In this document: one piece after another, positions 37,122 to 49,110 of the stretch
How the letters are laid out: every line of letters starts with the position of its first letter
How positions within the stretch are numbered: the first letter of the stretch is position 1
Source of the DNA: Whitmania pigra
Taxonomy: Eukaryota; Annelida; Clitellata; Hirudinida; Haemopidae
Length of the DNA stretch: 64,000 nucleotides
Direction of reading: 5' to 3'
Assembly: GCA_021613335.1 (NCBI GenBank)
Contig: JAJTWR010000329.1
Coordinates: 1,270,001-1,334,000 of the forward strand
The notes under the pieces: generated by a model
What the model was told of the DNA's origin: nothing
What the model saw: the letters and a program-made list of their open reading frames with translations, nothing else
Database searches by the model: none
Made by a program: the position numbers and the translations under genes

Positions 37122-37598
37122 AAGAATCTTTAGCGAGTTAGCCAGTGCACTTTCTGCGATCCCGTCGTCCGGAGTTGAGTTGTATTTCATTCCTCGTAAA
37201 ATCGATGATAGTCCGTTTCGAGCAACGAGTCGGATTTTGTACGTTGTCGCTCGGTCGATATCTTATGAGGCTTAGTGTTTTTAGTTGGCAGCCAGGAGTC
37301 TTGTCAATTTGATACTGTTTTCTCCAATACTTTAGTATTTTGCATACTAGTCCTTTGTGTTTCTAGGCAAAATCATGCTTGAAATTGTTGCTGCTCTTAC
37401 TTTGATATTGTTTTAAATTCAAAGCAGAGTTTTTCTACAATTTTTTAACTTGCCTTCATTGTGTATCACATTTAGGCTAAATTTATCATGGATTATGTGA
37501 GGGGCTCTCATTTTATTAAAAAAAGTCAAATAGACACCAAACAAATATTCCATGCACAACATTGTCAAATAAATATTTAAACAATTTACAGCAATCGT
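37122..37598. other. Convergent 3' region, KCTD gene and RBM7
   Basis: AT-rich; probably the 3' UTRs of the two convergent genes. No other feature seen. Confidence 0.5.
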
Positions 37599-38217
37599 TC
37601 ACTTGAAATTTCCAGCAAAGTTATTAAAGCTTGGAAAATGTGGATTAAAATTCATTAGGAATGGATGCCATTGTTGTTGATTTGGATTCAAAGTGGTATT
37701 TGGAACCCAGGAATTACATGCCGGGTAATGGCGTGTTGTCCGCTCGAGCGGTGCCCTAACATTGTGTTTCTGCATAGCTAAGTTGTGAACTTCCCTTATC
37801 TTCTCAGCTTGTATGTATTGTAAATATGCATGCTGGAGGCCTTCATTGAATTTTTTATGTTCTCTCATTTTACTTTCAATAGATGCGCTTTGGTGTTTGT
37901 TACGTAACTGTAACTTAATTGGTTTCCCAAATAGCTTAGTGTTGCTCATTAATTCCTTAGCAAAAGCTACTGAAACACAATGCTCAAATGTTATAAAAGC
38001 ATATGGTGGCTTGCCATCCTTTGAGCTGATGAGTTTCACTTTAGAGATGGGACCTGCCTAAAAAAATGATCAAATATTAGACATTAAGCTTAACAAAAGT
38101 CAAAATATTATTACAAACCTGGAGGAAGAGCTCGAAAAGAATCTCTTCAGTCACGTCTTCGTGGAGGTTGCCACACCACAATATTCTGTCCTCTTCGGTT
38201 TCATTTGATGGCTGCAT
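37599..38217 (-). CDS. RBM7: RNA-binding protein 7 (RBM7/RBM11 type), two exons, 185 aa
   Basis: RBM7 is the RRM subunit of the NEXT complex (with ZCCHC8 and MTR4), which targets nuclear non-coding transcripts to the exosome. Exons 38217-38119 and 38057-37599 total 558 nt (186 codons). One RRM at about residues 9-85: RNP2 ILWCGNL, then VTEEILFELFLQAGPISKVK, RNP1-like YAFITFEH, and KLFGKPIKLQLR. The C-terminal tail is Asn/Pro/Phe-rich (NFNPHFPSFNNFAGNF) and shorter than in human RBM7 (266 aa as I recall). RNP1 lacks the usual K/R-G start (PPYAFITF), as in other RBM7 proteins. Confidence 0.9.
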
Positions 38218-38860
38218 TTCTGAAAACTGAGTAGCTTTTATAGTATGCGATAGGATGCGTATCTACGGTAATAGAGAGGCTTTTTGCCCTTATAAAATTA
38301 ATGGTCCGGTGATCCAAGAATCTCTACAACGAGAAAAGTGGTATGTACCTATTAAAAAATTCTGAAATTGAAATCCTCAAGTATTGTCTTAGTTTTTGAA
38401 AGATATATAGGCGGAATTCTCTTAGAACCCGAGCTCAACCGAACGAAATTGCAGGATAATAAAAGACTCTAAATAGTGTCAAACAATAAAAAAATCGTAT
38501 TTTAACAGATTATTTTTAAAAAAATGTAATGATGTGGAAACAGTTTACCTAAAAATTATAAAACGGCAACTCGTGCCTATTACTTATGTTACTTACGTTG
38601 TTTATGGGTCGAATGTATGTAACTTCTCACATAAATTTAAATAATTCAAAATAAATTCATTATTGCCTTGGAAAATATAATGTTGTACGATAGCAGCAAT
38701 AGAGCCAGCATTATGTCATTATGAGAGAAATTGTTGCGAGAGTTGAATTGTTGCTGTGTATGTATCTGAAAAATGAAAATTACAAAAAGTGTTGCTTTAG
38801 TGTCTATTATTTGTGCGCGCGAAATATTACATGATTTTGAGGTCCTGCAGAAGGTAAGTA
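38218..38860. other. Intergenic upstream of RBM7
   Basis: AT-rich; presumably the RBM7 promoter. The minus frame 38646-38888 overlaps the LINE fragment and resembles no protein. Confidence 0.4.
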
Positions 38861-39136
38861 ATGGCCAGACTAGATGTGTCATGTTCACATCACGAATGTA
38901 AGCTTACAAATGTAGAAATAAGAAGAAGTAGAGGTTATCTCATAGAAACGTTAAAAATTTTAACAGGAAGAGATAATTTAAAACCTGAACATTTCTTTGA
39001 GGCCACCAAAAATAGTTCCATGAGAGGGCATGGAAGTAAGCTTTGTAAGAAGGTCACGGGCACTCTAAAGAATAATTACTTCAGCACCGGAGTAATTAAT
39101 CTTTGGAATAAGCTTGATAAGCAAACAATATATTGA
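38861..39136 (+). mobile_element. LINE reverse-transcriptase C-terminal remnant
   Basis: The open frame ends with the typical tail of jockey/RTE/CR1-type endonuclease-reverse transcriptase proteins: RRSRGYLIETLKILTGRDNL, PEHFFEATKNSSMRGHG, KLCKKVTGTLKNNYFSTGVI and NLWNKLDKQTIY (families show RGHxxKL...RxNFFSxRVVxxWNxLP). 5'-truncated; a likely 3' tail with AAATAAATAAATG lies near 39300. No intact element. Confidence 0.7.
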
Positions 39137-40082
39137 GATTTGGTAGAAGTATTTAAAATACGACTATAGAAATTTGGATACTGAGTTAAAAAATTAGGAA
39201 TGGTTTATCACACAGACACTATAGACTATAGTCTCCTTAAACTACTATAAATTAATGTTATGCTATTTTAATGGATTTTCAAAAGCGCCATTGTAAGCAA
39301 ATAAATAAATGTTTTGAAAAAAGATCATCTGATGCTATATAAATAGACGCCAATGTTTGATAAATTTATGAAAGATGAACTATGTGCATGTATGACTCTA
39401 AACTAGACGCAAAAAGGTCATGCCCTCTTGTTTTGCAAGGGTTCGCCCCACATTCCCCCCTAAATTTTGGCTAGAATGAAAAAAGGACGTTACCTGAAGT
39501 TGTGAGAGCGTTTGCCATCCTAGGATAAAGCTGAAATGACGTCTTGGATGTGATGGCGACAAAAAATGACAACTTTTACAACAAGGTAATATCTGAGAGC
39601 TCTATTTTTATTTTACTAAGAAAAACAGCTATTTCGTTTTAGAGCTTGTAAAAACGAAATAAGACTTTACAGCAGTTGATCCCCCTCACTACTCTAATGA
39701 TAAGGAAAGTCACAGAATTCAGAAACAATTTCTTCAAGAAACTGACAGCGATTGAGTGCATGTTCTGAAAAAATACAAGAAATACCTAAATCTTTTTAAC
39801 AGAGTATTTGCTGATTAAATAAATTTAACGAATGTAACATGTAAAGCATTGGGGCGCTAATATTTACTTTGGGCTTATAAGGCAAACATCATATTATTTA
39901 CATTTTTCTGAATAGAATTATTTTTAAAATATTAATTAAATCAAAATAAATACTTTGTCATCGCAATAAATTTTTGAAAAAGTTAAAAAACTTACTTTTT
40001 TTGTTTTGTGAATCTCATTCTATCGCTGCTGAGTGATAAAAGAGAATAAAACAAACGAGTTATCAACATTGGATTATCGAAA
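39137..40082. other. Intergenic between LINE remnant and CEBPZ
   Basis: AT-rich; LINE 3' end up to about 39310 followed by unassigned sequence and the CEBPZ promoter. No gene recognised. Confidence 0.4.
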
Positions 40083-43000
40083 ATGAGGAAGAAGATAATA
40101 AATCGAAATTCTGGGGATGATGATGATGAAGCTATCAAGAATGACGTAAGTTAGTTTGGGTTATTCTTTAAATCTTTATGTGATTTGTACAACTCGTTTA
40201 TCAGATTCGAAAGATGGTTTCTAAACTTGGACTCGACAAAGATTCTAGCAAGTTTGTAAATACAATTTTTAGGGATGCTTAGAGTGGATTTTTGTGTTTT
40301 GTTTTTGTTTATTTTGTATATTTTTGTTTGAATGAGATATATAATGTTTATTGTACTTTTCTCAGAAAAATAATAAATATAAAAGATAAGAAGGAACACC
40401 AAAAGAAGATCGATTTTCATGCAAAAAATAATAAAAAATCTGAGAAGGACAATCACAAGAAGATCAATTTTCAAGAGAGAAATAGTAAAAAAGTTGAGAA
40501 GGACAATCAAAAGAAAATCAATTTTCATGGGAAAAATAGTACAAAATTTGAGAATAGAAAAGTCAGGTTGGAATTTTTATTATTAGATTTTATTAAGAAA
40601 CCATATAGCTTTATTTTAATAATATTATAATTGTAAATAAATATTATGATTACTGCAAATTGTAAAAATTGGCCTGGTTTCTGAACAACCATTTTTATTA
40701 TTCTTGATCATGACAGTTCTGTGAATGCTGTTAAGCAATGTAGTCGAAACTACTTGCTGTTTAAACCTGGACATTGGGACTCCGAAGAGGTCTGTTTTCA
40801 TAATCATTTTATATTATAACTACTGTATATTAATAATAGTTATTAATGATTTATGAATCTAATTTAACAGTTTTAATATTTCAAGTTTTCAAACGATCCA
40901 AAAGTATATGAACCAGTCACTAAAGAAAAAGAGAAAGAGCTGGAAAATGAAGCAAAGAAAATTATGGAGGAGGAAGTTGAAGTTTACAAACTTAGTGAGT
41001 CCATTTAAGATGTTCAATTAAAAATGTATTGCTTAAAATTTTCATTCAAAACATTTATTTCAAAGTAGTATCTCAATGTTAGACTGTTAATAGTACTAAT
41101 TTATTTGCATGAACAGAAAAGGTTAACAAGAAAGGAGGTTCTCATGATTGGCTGAGGACAGTTTCAACAAAGGGAACGTCCGGAGATAAGATGGCTGCTT
41201 TCGTTTACTTCGTTCAAGAATCCCCATTGCACAACATCTCATACATTAATTCCTTGATCATCCTGTTGAATAAGGAGAAAAGATCTCTTGATTCATTAGG
41301 TTAATATTAATGTTGTATTAAATTGATACTTGAAAGGTTTAGAACTATTTTTTTGAAACATTATTTTACAGACACCATGAAGGACTTGTTTCTTCAAGAT
41401 CTGCTGCCAAAAAACAGAAAATTGAAAAATTTTAGCCAGGTTTAATGTGAAATTGTTTTTGCCAAAATTTCTGAATTTTGAAATGTAATTTCACTTTTAA
41501 AAATGCTCCAGAATCCTCTTGGACTACTGGATGAACTATCAAGTGGCAATAAACATAGCAGAGACAAGAGATTGTTGCTGTGGTATTTTGAGTCGCTTCT
41601 CAAACAAGCTTACACTGATTTCATAAATGCTTTGGAGGTTGGTCGAATTGGAACACATTAATTTAAAATCTAATATCATTTACACATAAAATTTAGTCGT
41701 CAATTAATTATTAATAATATAACAACTGTTGCCTTTTATAACAGGTCTTCAGTAAAGATACAATCGAAGCTCTGAGAAAGAAATCAATTGGTCAGTGGAT
41801 TTAATGTCATTAAGTTAAGTGCAGCAAAGTGATTTGACTAATAAATTAATTTTATGAACTAAATTAAGGTGTCATCTGGGAATTGTTGAGCGAACATGCT
41901 GAACAGGAAAAAGTAATTGCTTCATTTATGTGATGTTTTGAATTATATTTGATAAAACAGTTTACAATTAAGTAATTGGTTAATTTGTATGATGTTTTGA
42001 ATTGTATTTGGTAAAATAGTTTGCAATTAAGTAATTGGTTAATTTGTATGATGTTTTGAATTGTAGTTGATAAAATAGTTTGCAATTAAGTAATCTTATT
42101 TTGATTCAAAAGCTTCTCCTATCGATGTTGATCAACAAGCTTGGAGATATGTCATCCAAAGTGGCTTCCTATGATGTTCACTTGATCCACAAATTATGTA
42201 TGTTGCATTCTCTTTATGAACTTGGAGATTCAAAATATTTCCAAATATTTCATCATCTGATATCTGATTATAAAAATTGTTATCGCTTAATTATATTCAA
42301 AAACCTTTAAAATGTTGACATGCAGTGTTGAAGCACAAGAGAATGAACATGGTCGTAGCTCTAGAAACTGAGAGGCTTTTGTACCGGACGAACGTAACGA
42401 GGAGAGCACAGTGAGTTCAACGTGCAGTTATCAGTTATCAGTCATCAGTTATCAGTTATCAGTCATCAATTATCAGTCATCAGTTATCAATTATCAGTCA
42501 TCAGTTATCAGTTATTGTTAATTCAAATGTCGCTTTGATGCTTTAAAGGTTTTATGGAATTTGTATGCTTGGTGGACTGAGGCTGCAGGATGGAGAGAGT
42601 GACTTAGCTTGCAGACTTATTGAAATTTTCATTGGTTTTTTCAAAGTAAGTTGAGTAACTGGTTATTGTCGACTTGAAATACTGAGAAACATTTATTGAT
42701 TTATTAAAGTTCACTTTAAGGCTTATTTAAATCTTAAATGCTGTAGTGCCTTGGTAATTGAATGTGTTCTGATGATTTTAGCTGTACATTTCAAAAGGTG
42801 ACATTGAAACAAAAATGTTGAGTGCCATTCTCACAGGGGTCAATAAAATCTTTCCATATGCCAAAGGTTTGCAGTTTCATCTGTCAATTTAGATGTATTG
42901 TCTAAATTTACATGATAATAATGCAAAAGAATAATTATCAGTACTTCATACTATTATATCTTTACATGAACAGAGAATAAAGAGAAGGTTCTTGAGCAGA

Positions 43001-44839
43001 TGGAGGCATTGTACAAGATTTGTCACATGACAAAATTCAACACTAGCATACAAGCTCTTACTCTTCTGCATCAAGTCATGGATGTCAGGTTGTGGCTATA
43101 CAAAACATCCCAGGAGTTATTTGTTCAAATTTCAGAAGTTTTGATTAACTTTCTTTCAACAGTGACAAATCAAGCGACCGCTTCTACGTTCTTCTTTACA
43201 AGAAGCTGCTCGATCCGGAACTTCCTTCGTCCAACAAGCTGCCCCTCTTCCTCAATCTGCTTTGTCAAAGCATGAAAAAAGATATCTTGGAGAGAAGAGT
43301 GCAGGTAATTAATTTGTTTTTTTGCCATTTATCGTTATTCGCAGAAATGAACTATAATCTTTAAAACTGTCCAGGCATTCACCAAACGACTTCTACAAAT
43401 TTGTCATTCGATGTCACCTCCTTTAGTCTGCAGTGCTCTACTTGTTTTGTCTGAAGTTTCCAAGGAGAAACCAAACATGATCAAAACTCTGAAGACTGTT
43501 GAGGTGAAACTGCTGTTCTTTTATTAAGCAACAATACTAATTATAATTATTATTAATATTATTATTATTGAGCTACTTTTCACTTGCCAGTTTTGGTTAT
43601 GTATTTTTATTTTCTGATGATTGGCATTATGTTGCAGGAAGAGGAATCTGATGATGAGCACTTTGTTGATGAAATCGATGATGAAGAGGACCCTAAACAA
43701 GTCAATGGCAAGGACCGAGATGATGATGATGAGGACAATGTCGATAATGATCGCCCTAATATTTCTGGCAAGCAATCATCATGGGTTCACAGAAGCAACA
43801 CAAATTGTAATTATTTTTGATAACCAAATTTCTGATTGGAGGATGTCATTGTTTTTACTTATTCTTCCCAGACCGACTGAGTCATTACGACCCAATGCAC
43901 AGAAATCCTCAGTATTGTAGGGCTGATCTTGAATGCACTTGGGAATTAATCAATCTGGTTAATCATTGCCATCCCACAATCTCATTGTTTGCAAAAACAC
44001 TTTTGGAAGTAAGTGGATCAGATATTTCATTTAATGTAAAATATAAAATTGAAAATTGATGTAAAAGCCAAACAAACAGCGATTAGCTTTTGAATTTGTT
44101 CTTTTAGGGAGAAGTTATTAAATACTCTGGAGATCCACTGGCAGACTTCACTTTTAAGAGATTACTCGAACGATTCCTTTCCAAGAATCCAAAGAAGACA
44201 GGAGATGGTTCGAGTCATCTTTCATTTTAATAATGGATATTATTATTATTATTATTAATTTCTATAATTCTTGGATATTTACATGTTGTCTCTTTTTACA
44301 CATGATTTTAAATGTTGTTGTATTTGTTTCAGAGCTCAAGGAAAAAGATGATGATAGGTTTGTTTAACATTTGAATAGTGTTTGTAATGAATGTTCAAAT
44401 TAACTAACTATTTTTAATGCAGAGAGTTGGATAAGGAATCCATCTTCGATGAAGAAGATGTCTTTGATCCTGTTGATGACGACAAAGATGTTGATTTCGG
44501 AAGCGATTTTGGGGACATTTTTGAAGATGAGGATGATCGAGAATCACTGTTTGACAGCGACGATGACTTTTCTGATGTTGAACTCACAGAAGATGAAGAT
44601 GGAGGCATAGCTGCTTTGGGAATTCCCTCAGAAAAAGGTCTTTTGCTTGCAATCCAATTCAATTCGATTGAATTGTTTTTGTTGGATATCTGGTTATATA
44701 ATAACTTATGTTTCCTTTTGGTCTAATAGCAATGAAGCAAATGAAATGGGAACAGACACAAGAAAGAAGGTCATCAGGTATGAAAAGAAAGAGAGACAAT
44801 TCAAAGAGAGGACCAAAAACAAAGAGGCATAAAAAATAA
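40083..44839 (+). CDS. CEBPZ: CCAAT/enhancer-binding protein zeta (Noc1/Mak21 homologue), many exons
   Basis: Nucleolar protein needed for early 60S ribosomal subunit assembly (yeast Noc1/Mak21). First exon 40083-40145 (MRKKIINRNSGDDDDEAIKN). The body carries the CBF/Mak21 landmarks: SHDWLRTVSTKGTSGDKMAA, FVYFVQESPLHNISYINSL, MNMVVALETERLLYRTNVTR, RFYVLLYKKLLDPELPSSNK, LPLFLNLLCQSMKKDILERR, LSHYDPMHRNPQYCRADLEC, TWELINLVNHCHPTISLFA and LADFTFKRLLERFLSKNPKK. An acidic C-terminal stretch (44430-44610) and the basic tail MKQMKWEQTQERRSSGMKRK...KRHKK end at TAA 44837-44839; this frame is fixed by phase from the previous exon (donor 44637). A second acidic exon lies at 43640-43800. An N-terminal Lys-rich region has three 18-residue repeats (40388-40549). 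Seventeen or more exons; not every short junction was verified. Confidence 0.92.
40388..40549 (+). repeat. Three 54-bp in-frame repeats (18-residue KKINF units) in CEBPZ
   Basis: Units at 40388-40441, 40442-40495 and 40496-40549, e.g. EKDNHKKINFQERNSKKV and EKDNQKKINFHGKNSTKF. The strict 54-bp period keeps the frame; substitutions differ between units. Confidence 0.85.
41931..42095. repeat. 59-bp tandem repeat, about 2.8 copies, in a CEBPZ intron
   Basis: Units start at 41931, 41990 and 42049 (TGATGTTTTGAATTGTATTT...), differing at a few positions. Confidence 0.9.
42431..42516. repeat. AGTTATCAGTC minisatellite in a CEBPZ intron
   Basis: About eight imperfect copies of a 10-11 bp unit (AGTTATCAGT / CATCAGTTATC). 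Confidence 0.9.
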
Positions 44840-44873
44840 TTGACTGGTTTTATTTCAATGAATGTTGACAGAA

Positions 44874-44879
44874 AATAAA
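44874..44879 (+). terminator. Candidate poly(A) signal AATAAA
   Basis: AATAAA 35 bp past the CEBPZ stop. Confidence 0.5.
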
Positions 44880-45249
44880 AAGGCATTGTGTTTTTAGATT
44901 CTTTGGGTTTATGCAGCAATATTGTTGCTAATTTCATAGAATAAGTGAAATTGATTCCATAAATTTTTAGGCATTGGAGATATTTTCCACAGAATCAATT
45001 AGTTTTTCAAGTCCAAATTTTATTTAAAATAACAAATGAAATTAATTTAGGCAAATAACATTTTAACAATAACATACATCATTTCACAAATCTAAGTACA
45101 AATCAGATTGCAAAAGCTTCATGCAGTTTCACTGGATTAAAAAGGAGGCACGTGATGCTAGCTGGAACAATTCATGAGGCAGCAGCTTGAGTCTTTTTTC
45201 TGAATTGCAAACAAATAAAAATTATCTCTCTGTGGATTACTTTACATTC
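44880..45249. other. Convergent 3' region, CEBPZ and Rubicon
   Basis: AT-rich 3' UTR sequence; no other feature seen. Confidence 0.5.
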
Positions 45250-48200
45250 CTATGCTCGTCCACAAATGGCATGAAACAACAAACAATTTGTGACCAACCG
45301 TCGGAGAAGTCTGGCACATTTTGGACACGAGTTCGGATTGAAGCATTGCTTGTGGAAAGAGGCCTTACAACCTGAAATAGCAATAAAATCCTCTGGAGGT
45401 TCATCATGTCTAAATCATTAAAAATAAAAATGCTACTTTGGCAGATGGCAACCCTTTGTACTTCAAAAGGGAAAAGAATGTCATTCTCTTTTTTACACAC
45501 CTCACAAATGAAACCTCTGGCTTGACACAGCTGTAAAGAGTTATTTCAAAATGCATTTGATAATCCATCTTATTTTACAATTTCAACACAACATCACTAA
45601 CAATGCATTGCCTGATGTGGTATAAGCAGATATCTACTTTTTCTTGAAGAATTGTTAAGAAATGTTTTTTCCTGGCCTTAAAAAGGAACAAAGTAAGTTT
45701 AAAAGCGTTTCTAAGATAAACAAAACAACGAAGTATGTAAACCGATTCAAGCTCAGAAATTGAGAACGAGTCGATGTTGTTAGTGGAATTAAACCAATGA
45801 GATGGGCAATCAAAAACATCTTCAGGCCTAAAATTGAACACTGCTTGAAATGATCTAAACTAATTTTAAGCCATTTTGAGAATAAGAACTTATTAAGCAG
45901 ACAATATTACCTAGTTTCAGAACTGCACACCTGAATGAACTGCCTGAGATAATGCAATTGGACTCTACATTGTTTGATTTGACTCAGGATTGAAACTTTA
46001 TTATACAAATCCAGAGACACGTGAAACCACGGTTCTTCTGTATTTCTGGAGAGGAAGTCGTAGGCAAAGTGGGATATGGGATAAAGGCTGAAGTCCCATT
46101 TGGTTAGGATTCTTGCAGGTATGATAGACTTGTGTTTGTTATGGCAGCATGGACAGAAATATTTCCCAAGATATTCACAAAATATGTACCTCTTGGCGCA
46201 GCCTTTGGATTAAAAATCAGTCCAAAACAATTCAGAATGCAAACAAATTAATTAACAGTGTTTTACCTTTTTCGACTTCGGAGCCACATCCGGCACATCG
46301 ATTATTCTGTTTTACCAAGCCCTCGAGCAACCTTAAAGCAGAATAATTATTTTTAAAACATCTTTAACCTCTATGATGCATATAAGCCATCAAGAGTAAT
46401 AATAAAATAATAGAGGAATTGAGGGCATGCTTAACATAATAACAGATATTTTATATGATGAGTTTGTGTACTTGGGTTTTTCGTGAACTGTGGAAATGAT
46501 TTGAGGCCTTGGTGGTGCCCATTCGAGGCTCCCTCGCAACTGTTTTGAATGAAAAGAAAAATTTCACAATTTCTGTTAATAATTAACAAATGCAGATGTA
46601 AGATCCATACTTGTTGGGAATCTGAATCATCATACTCTTCCTCCAAAGCTTTGGAAGTAGACTCCATGTTCTGAAAGAATAATATCACCCTAGAATCATG
46701 AGCTATGATTAACGAAGACAACTGCAAACCTTATTGGGTGGTTTACAGACTTCTACAAAAGGCCAATCAAAATCAGAGGCTTTTGGGAGTACGTGGGTGG
46801 AAAACCTCTTCAGCAAATTGATTGCAATGACGTCTGCAGATAGTTGTGAAACATTCCTGCCAGCATCTTCGGACCTTTTCACAAAGCAAAATTATTTTAA
46901 AGTTGTGCCATTCTCATTGTAGAATTTCCTGAGTTATGGCAGATAAAAAATCAATTGAAAAACTTTGCTAATCCGGAACTGTGAGTCGCATGTTTTCCAG
47001 ATGTCGTCTTGAAGTCTGCATCTATAAACATTTCCAAATCCTGAATATGCATGAACAGAAATTCAAAGAAATTAAACCTGAGTATAGCGAGGCAAGAGAT
47101 AAAGAAACTCCTTCTTCTCTCATTACTTGAAGGTTGCTTTGGTTGAATTCACTCAAACCTGCAAGCAAGCAAGAAGACACATCAGCCGTGACTCCAACAA
47201 TCAAGAAGATAAATGCTGACTTGAATCGTCGACATCGTCCGCATGGCAGGATTCTTCACTTCCTGACGATAGAGATTCTGTGATAAAATCAGATAAATAT
47301 GTAATGTACGATGTTATAGTGGATATTTTGATTGATATTAATGACGCATCAATAGGTATACAAAATTACCTTCAGAATCCAATTTGGTTTCAGCTAATAA
47401 TTGCTAAAACAAATAAAAAAAAAAGTAATTAGTAAGAAATCTGAAATTATGAGTCATTTTCATTTCCTTAGAAACCTTTTTTTTGCCTCTCTTTCTGATT
47501 CGAACTCTTTGCGTGAAACTTTGTAAGTCATTTTTCTTCTCGTTAGCAATCTTCGGACCTTTGCCCGAGTTAATGGCTTGATTCCACTTTACTTGTTCAA
47601 TGACGGACAATAGCGTTTCTGCAAAGTTGAAATGGGCATTTTCCTGGAAAAGAAGCCATTAATTTAATCTAATAACTAATAGCCGCAACAATACTAATAA
47701 TCACTAACCCTGTCAAGATCGGTGCAAGAATTGAAATTGTGAGACATGAGAAAGCTGATAAGAGACTGTCCTTCTTTGGGCTGCTTGAAAAAAAAACTCG
47801 AACACCTTCGATGGGACCCTGAAAAATGTTAGTTGCACTTCTAAAAAGTTAATAGCCGCATACTGAAGTGCATCAAAAGTATAAATTGATTTTCATTTCC
47901 TCCCCTCCCTGAGAGTAATTTAGAATAATTGGCTGAGAGTCACAGAACATTCAACAAAGAGAGAAGTCATCTTACTATTGCCTTTACAAATATTCAGTTT
48001 ATCCTCTGATTTTGATTCATGAACCTTCATTTCTTCAGGCTGGTTTTTGAGGAATAGGCCTACGTCTGAGGCAGATCGGCCATGATTTGGAGTTCTCATC
48101 TTCTGGAAGCTTGCTTCTGAATGATTTGTCTTCATGACACTTATGTAATTCTTGTCCATATTTATTTTGCTCTTTGATTTGGAATCCTCAATAAGTGACT

Positions 48201-49110
48201 TTGAAAGTTTGTGTTCCTTGCATATGCCATTTGGAAAAAACTGATTTTTGTCAGTTTCAATATTATTTTGAAAAGTGAATGCTTCATTAACATTTGAGAG
48301 ATATTCTTTGTTGGAGGCAAAAGTGCAGCTAGCAGATTTGTTGAGCTCTGTCGATGTTGATTCATTGCCTGGGATTGATTCAAAGCTCAAAGTACCAATA
48401 ATTGAAGGAGAAATTGAATCAATGGAAATACATTCCTGTGACCATCTCTGTTTAATTTCTTTGCAAGACAAGTTGACATCAAAATCATGACTAAGATCTA
48501 AGGAAGTTCTCTTCTCAGATCCTTCAATGGAAGAACATTCCTCTGAAGCTAGCTGCACAGTGATTTGCATTGAATACATTATAATTTCATTTTACTAATT
48601 AACAAAACTCACTTTCATTGGAATTACTTCAGCCAGTAGAGAAGGATCATTTTTTTCAATAGCTCTAAGGCATGTTAAGAAAGCTGATGAAAACTTAGAT
48701 TGGAGTAGAAAGCATTCCTCATCATAATATTTATTGAGTATTTCTTTCTTCTCCAACACCATGGACATTTGTCGAGATAATGTATAACCAATGAGACTCT
48801 TTTCAAGCCATATCAAGCTTCTGTTTGATCCATTGCTTTTATTAACTGCTTGGATGATGTGAGCACAAGATCCATTGGCGAGTAAGATCTCATGGAGAAA
48901 TGGCCAAACATCGATGTTATGTGGGTCAGTTTTTGCATCCATCCTGTACTGATGAGAGATAATTGGATGAATTGAGGCTATAAGTCTTTGTAGGCCACCA
49001 TACATGTTTAAAACATCAACCCTATGTGATGTTAGAATTTCATCAACTGTTGATTTTAAATGAGACAGAAGCTCGACACACTCAGGTTTCTTAAAAGTCA
49101 GGTTTGTCAT
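45250..49110 (-). CDS. RUBCN: Rubicon (RUN domain, Rubicon homology zinc-binding C-terminus), many exons
   Basis: Rubicon binds the Beclin-1/VPS34 complex and Rab7, restrains autophagosome maturation and supports LC3-associated phagocytosis. First exon 49110-48595 encodes the RUN domain from MTNLTFKKPECVELLSHLKS; WPFLHEILLANGS and WLEKSLIGYTLSRQMSMVLE are RUN helices. The next exon (48579 to about 47940) is a Ser-rich disordered linker. The C-terminal Rubicon homology region has ordered Cys/His pairs: CAKRYIFCEYLGKYFCPCCH, KWDFSLYPISHFAYDFL, QCRVQLHYLRQFIQVC, GFICEVCKKENDILFPFE, and the last exon CKASFHKQCFNPNSCPKCAR with stop TAG at 45250-45252. The paralogue RUBCNL/Pacer lacks a RUN domain, so RUBCN fits better. 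Intermediate junctions (47.9-46.3 kb) were not all resolved. Confidence 0.9.

Noticed and set aside
44647..44832. Alternative C-terminal frame of CEBPZ (ending RTKNKEA)
   Set aside because: The phase of the preceding exon (donor 44637) selects the frame ending KRHKK, which also matches the basic family tail.
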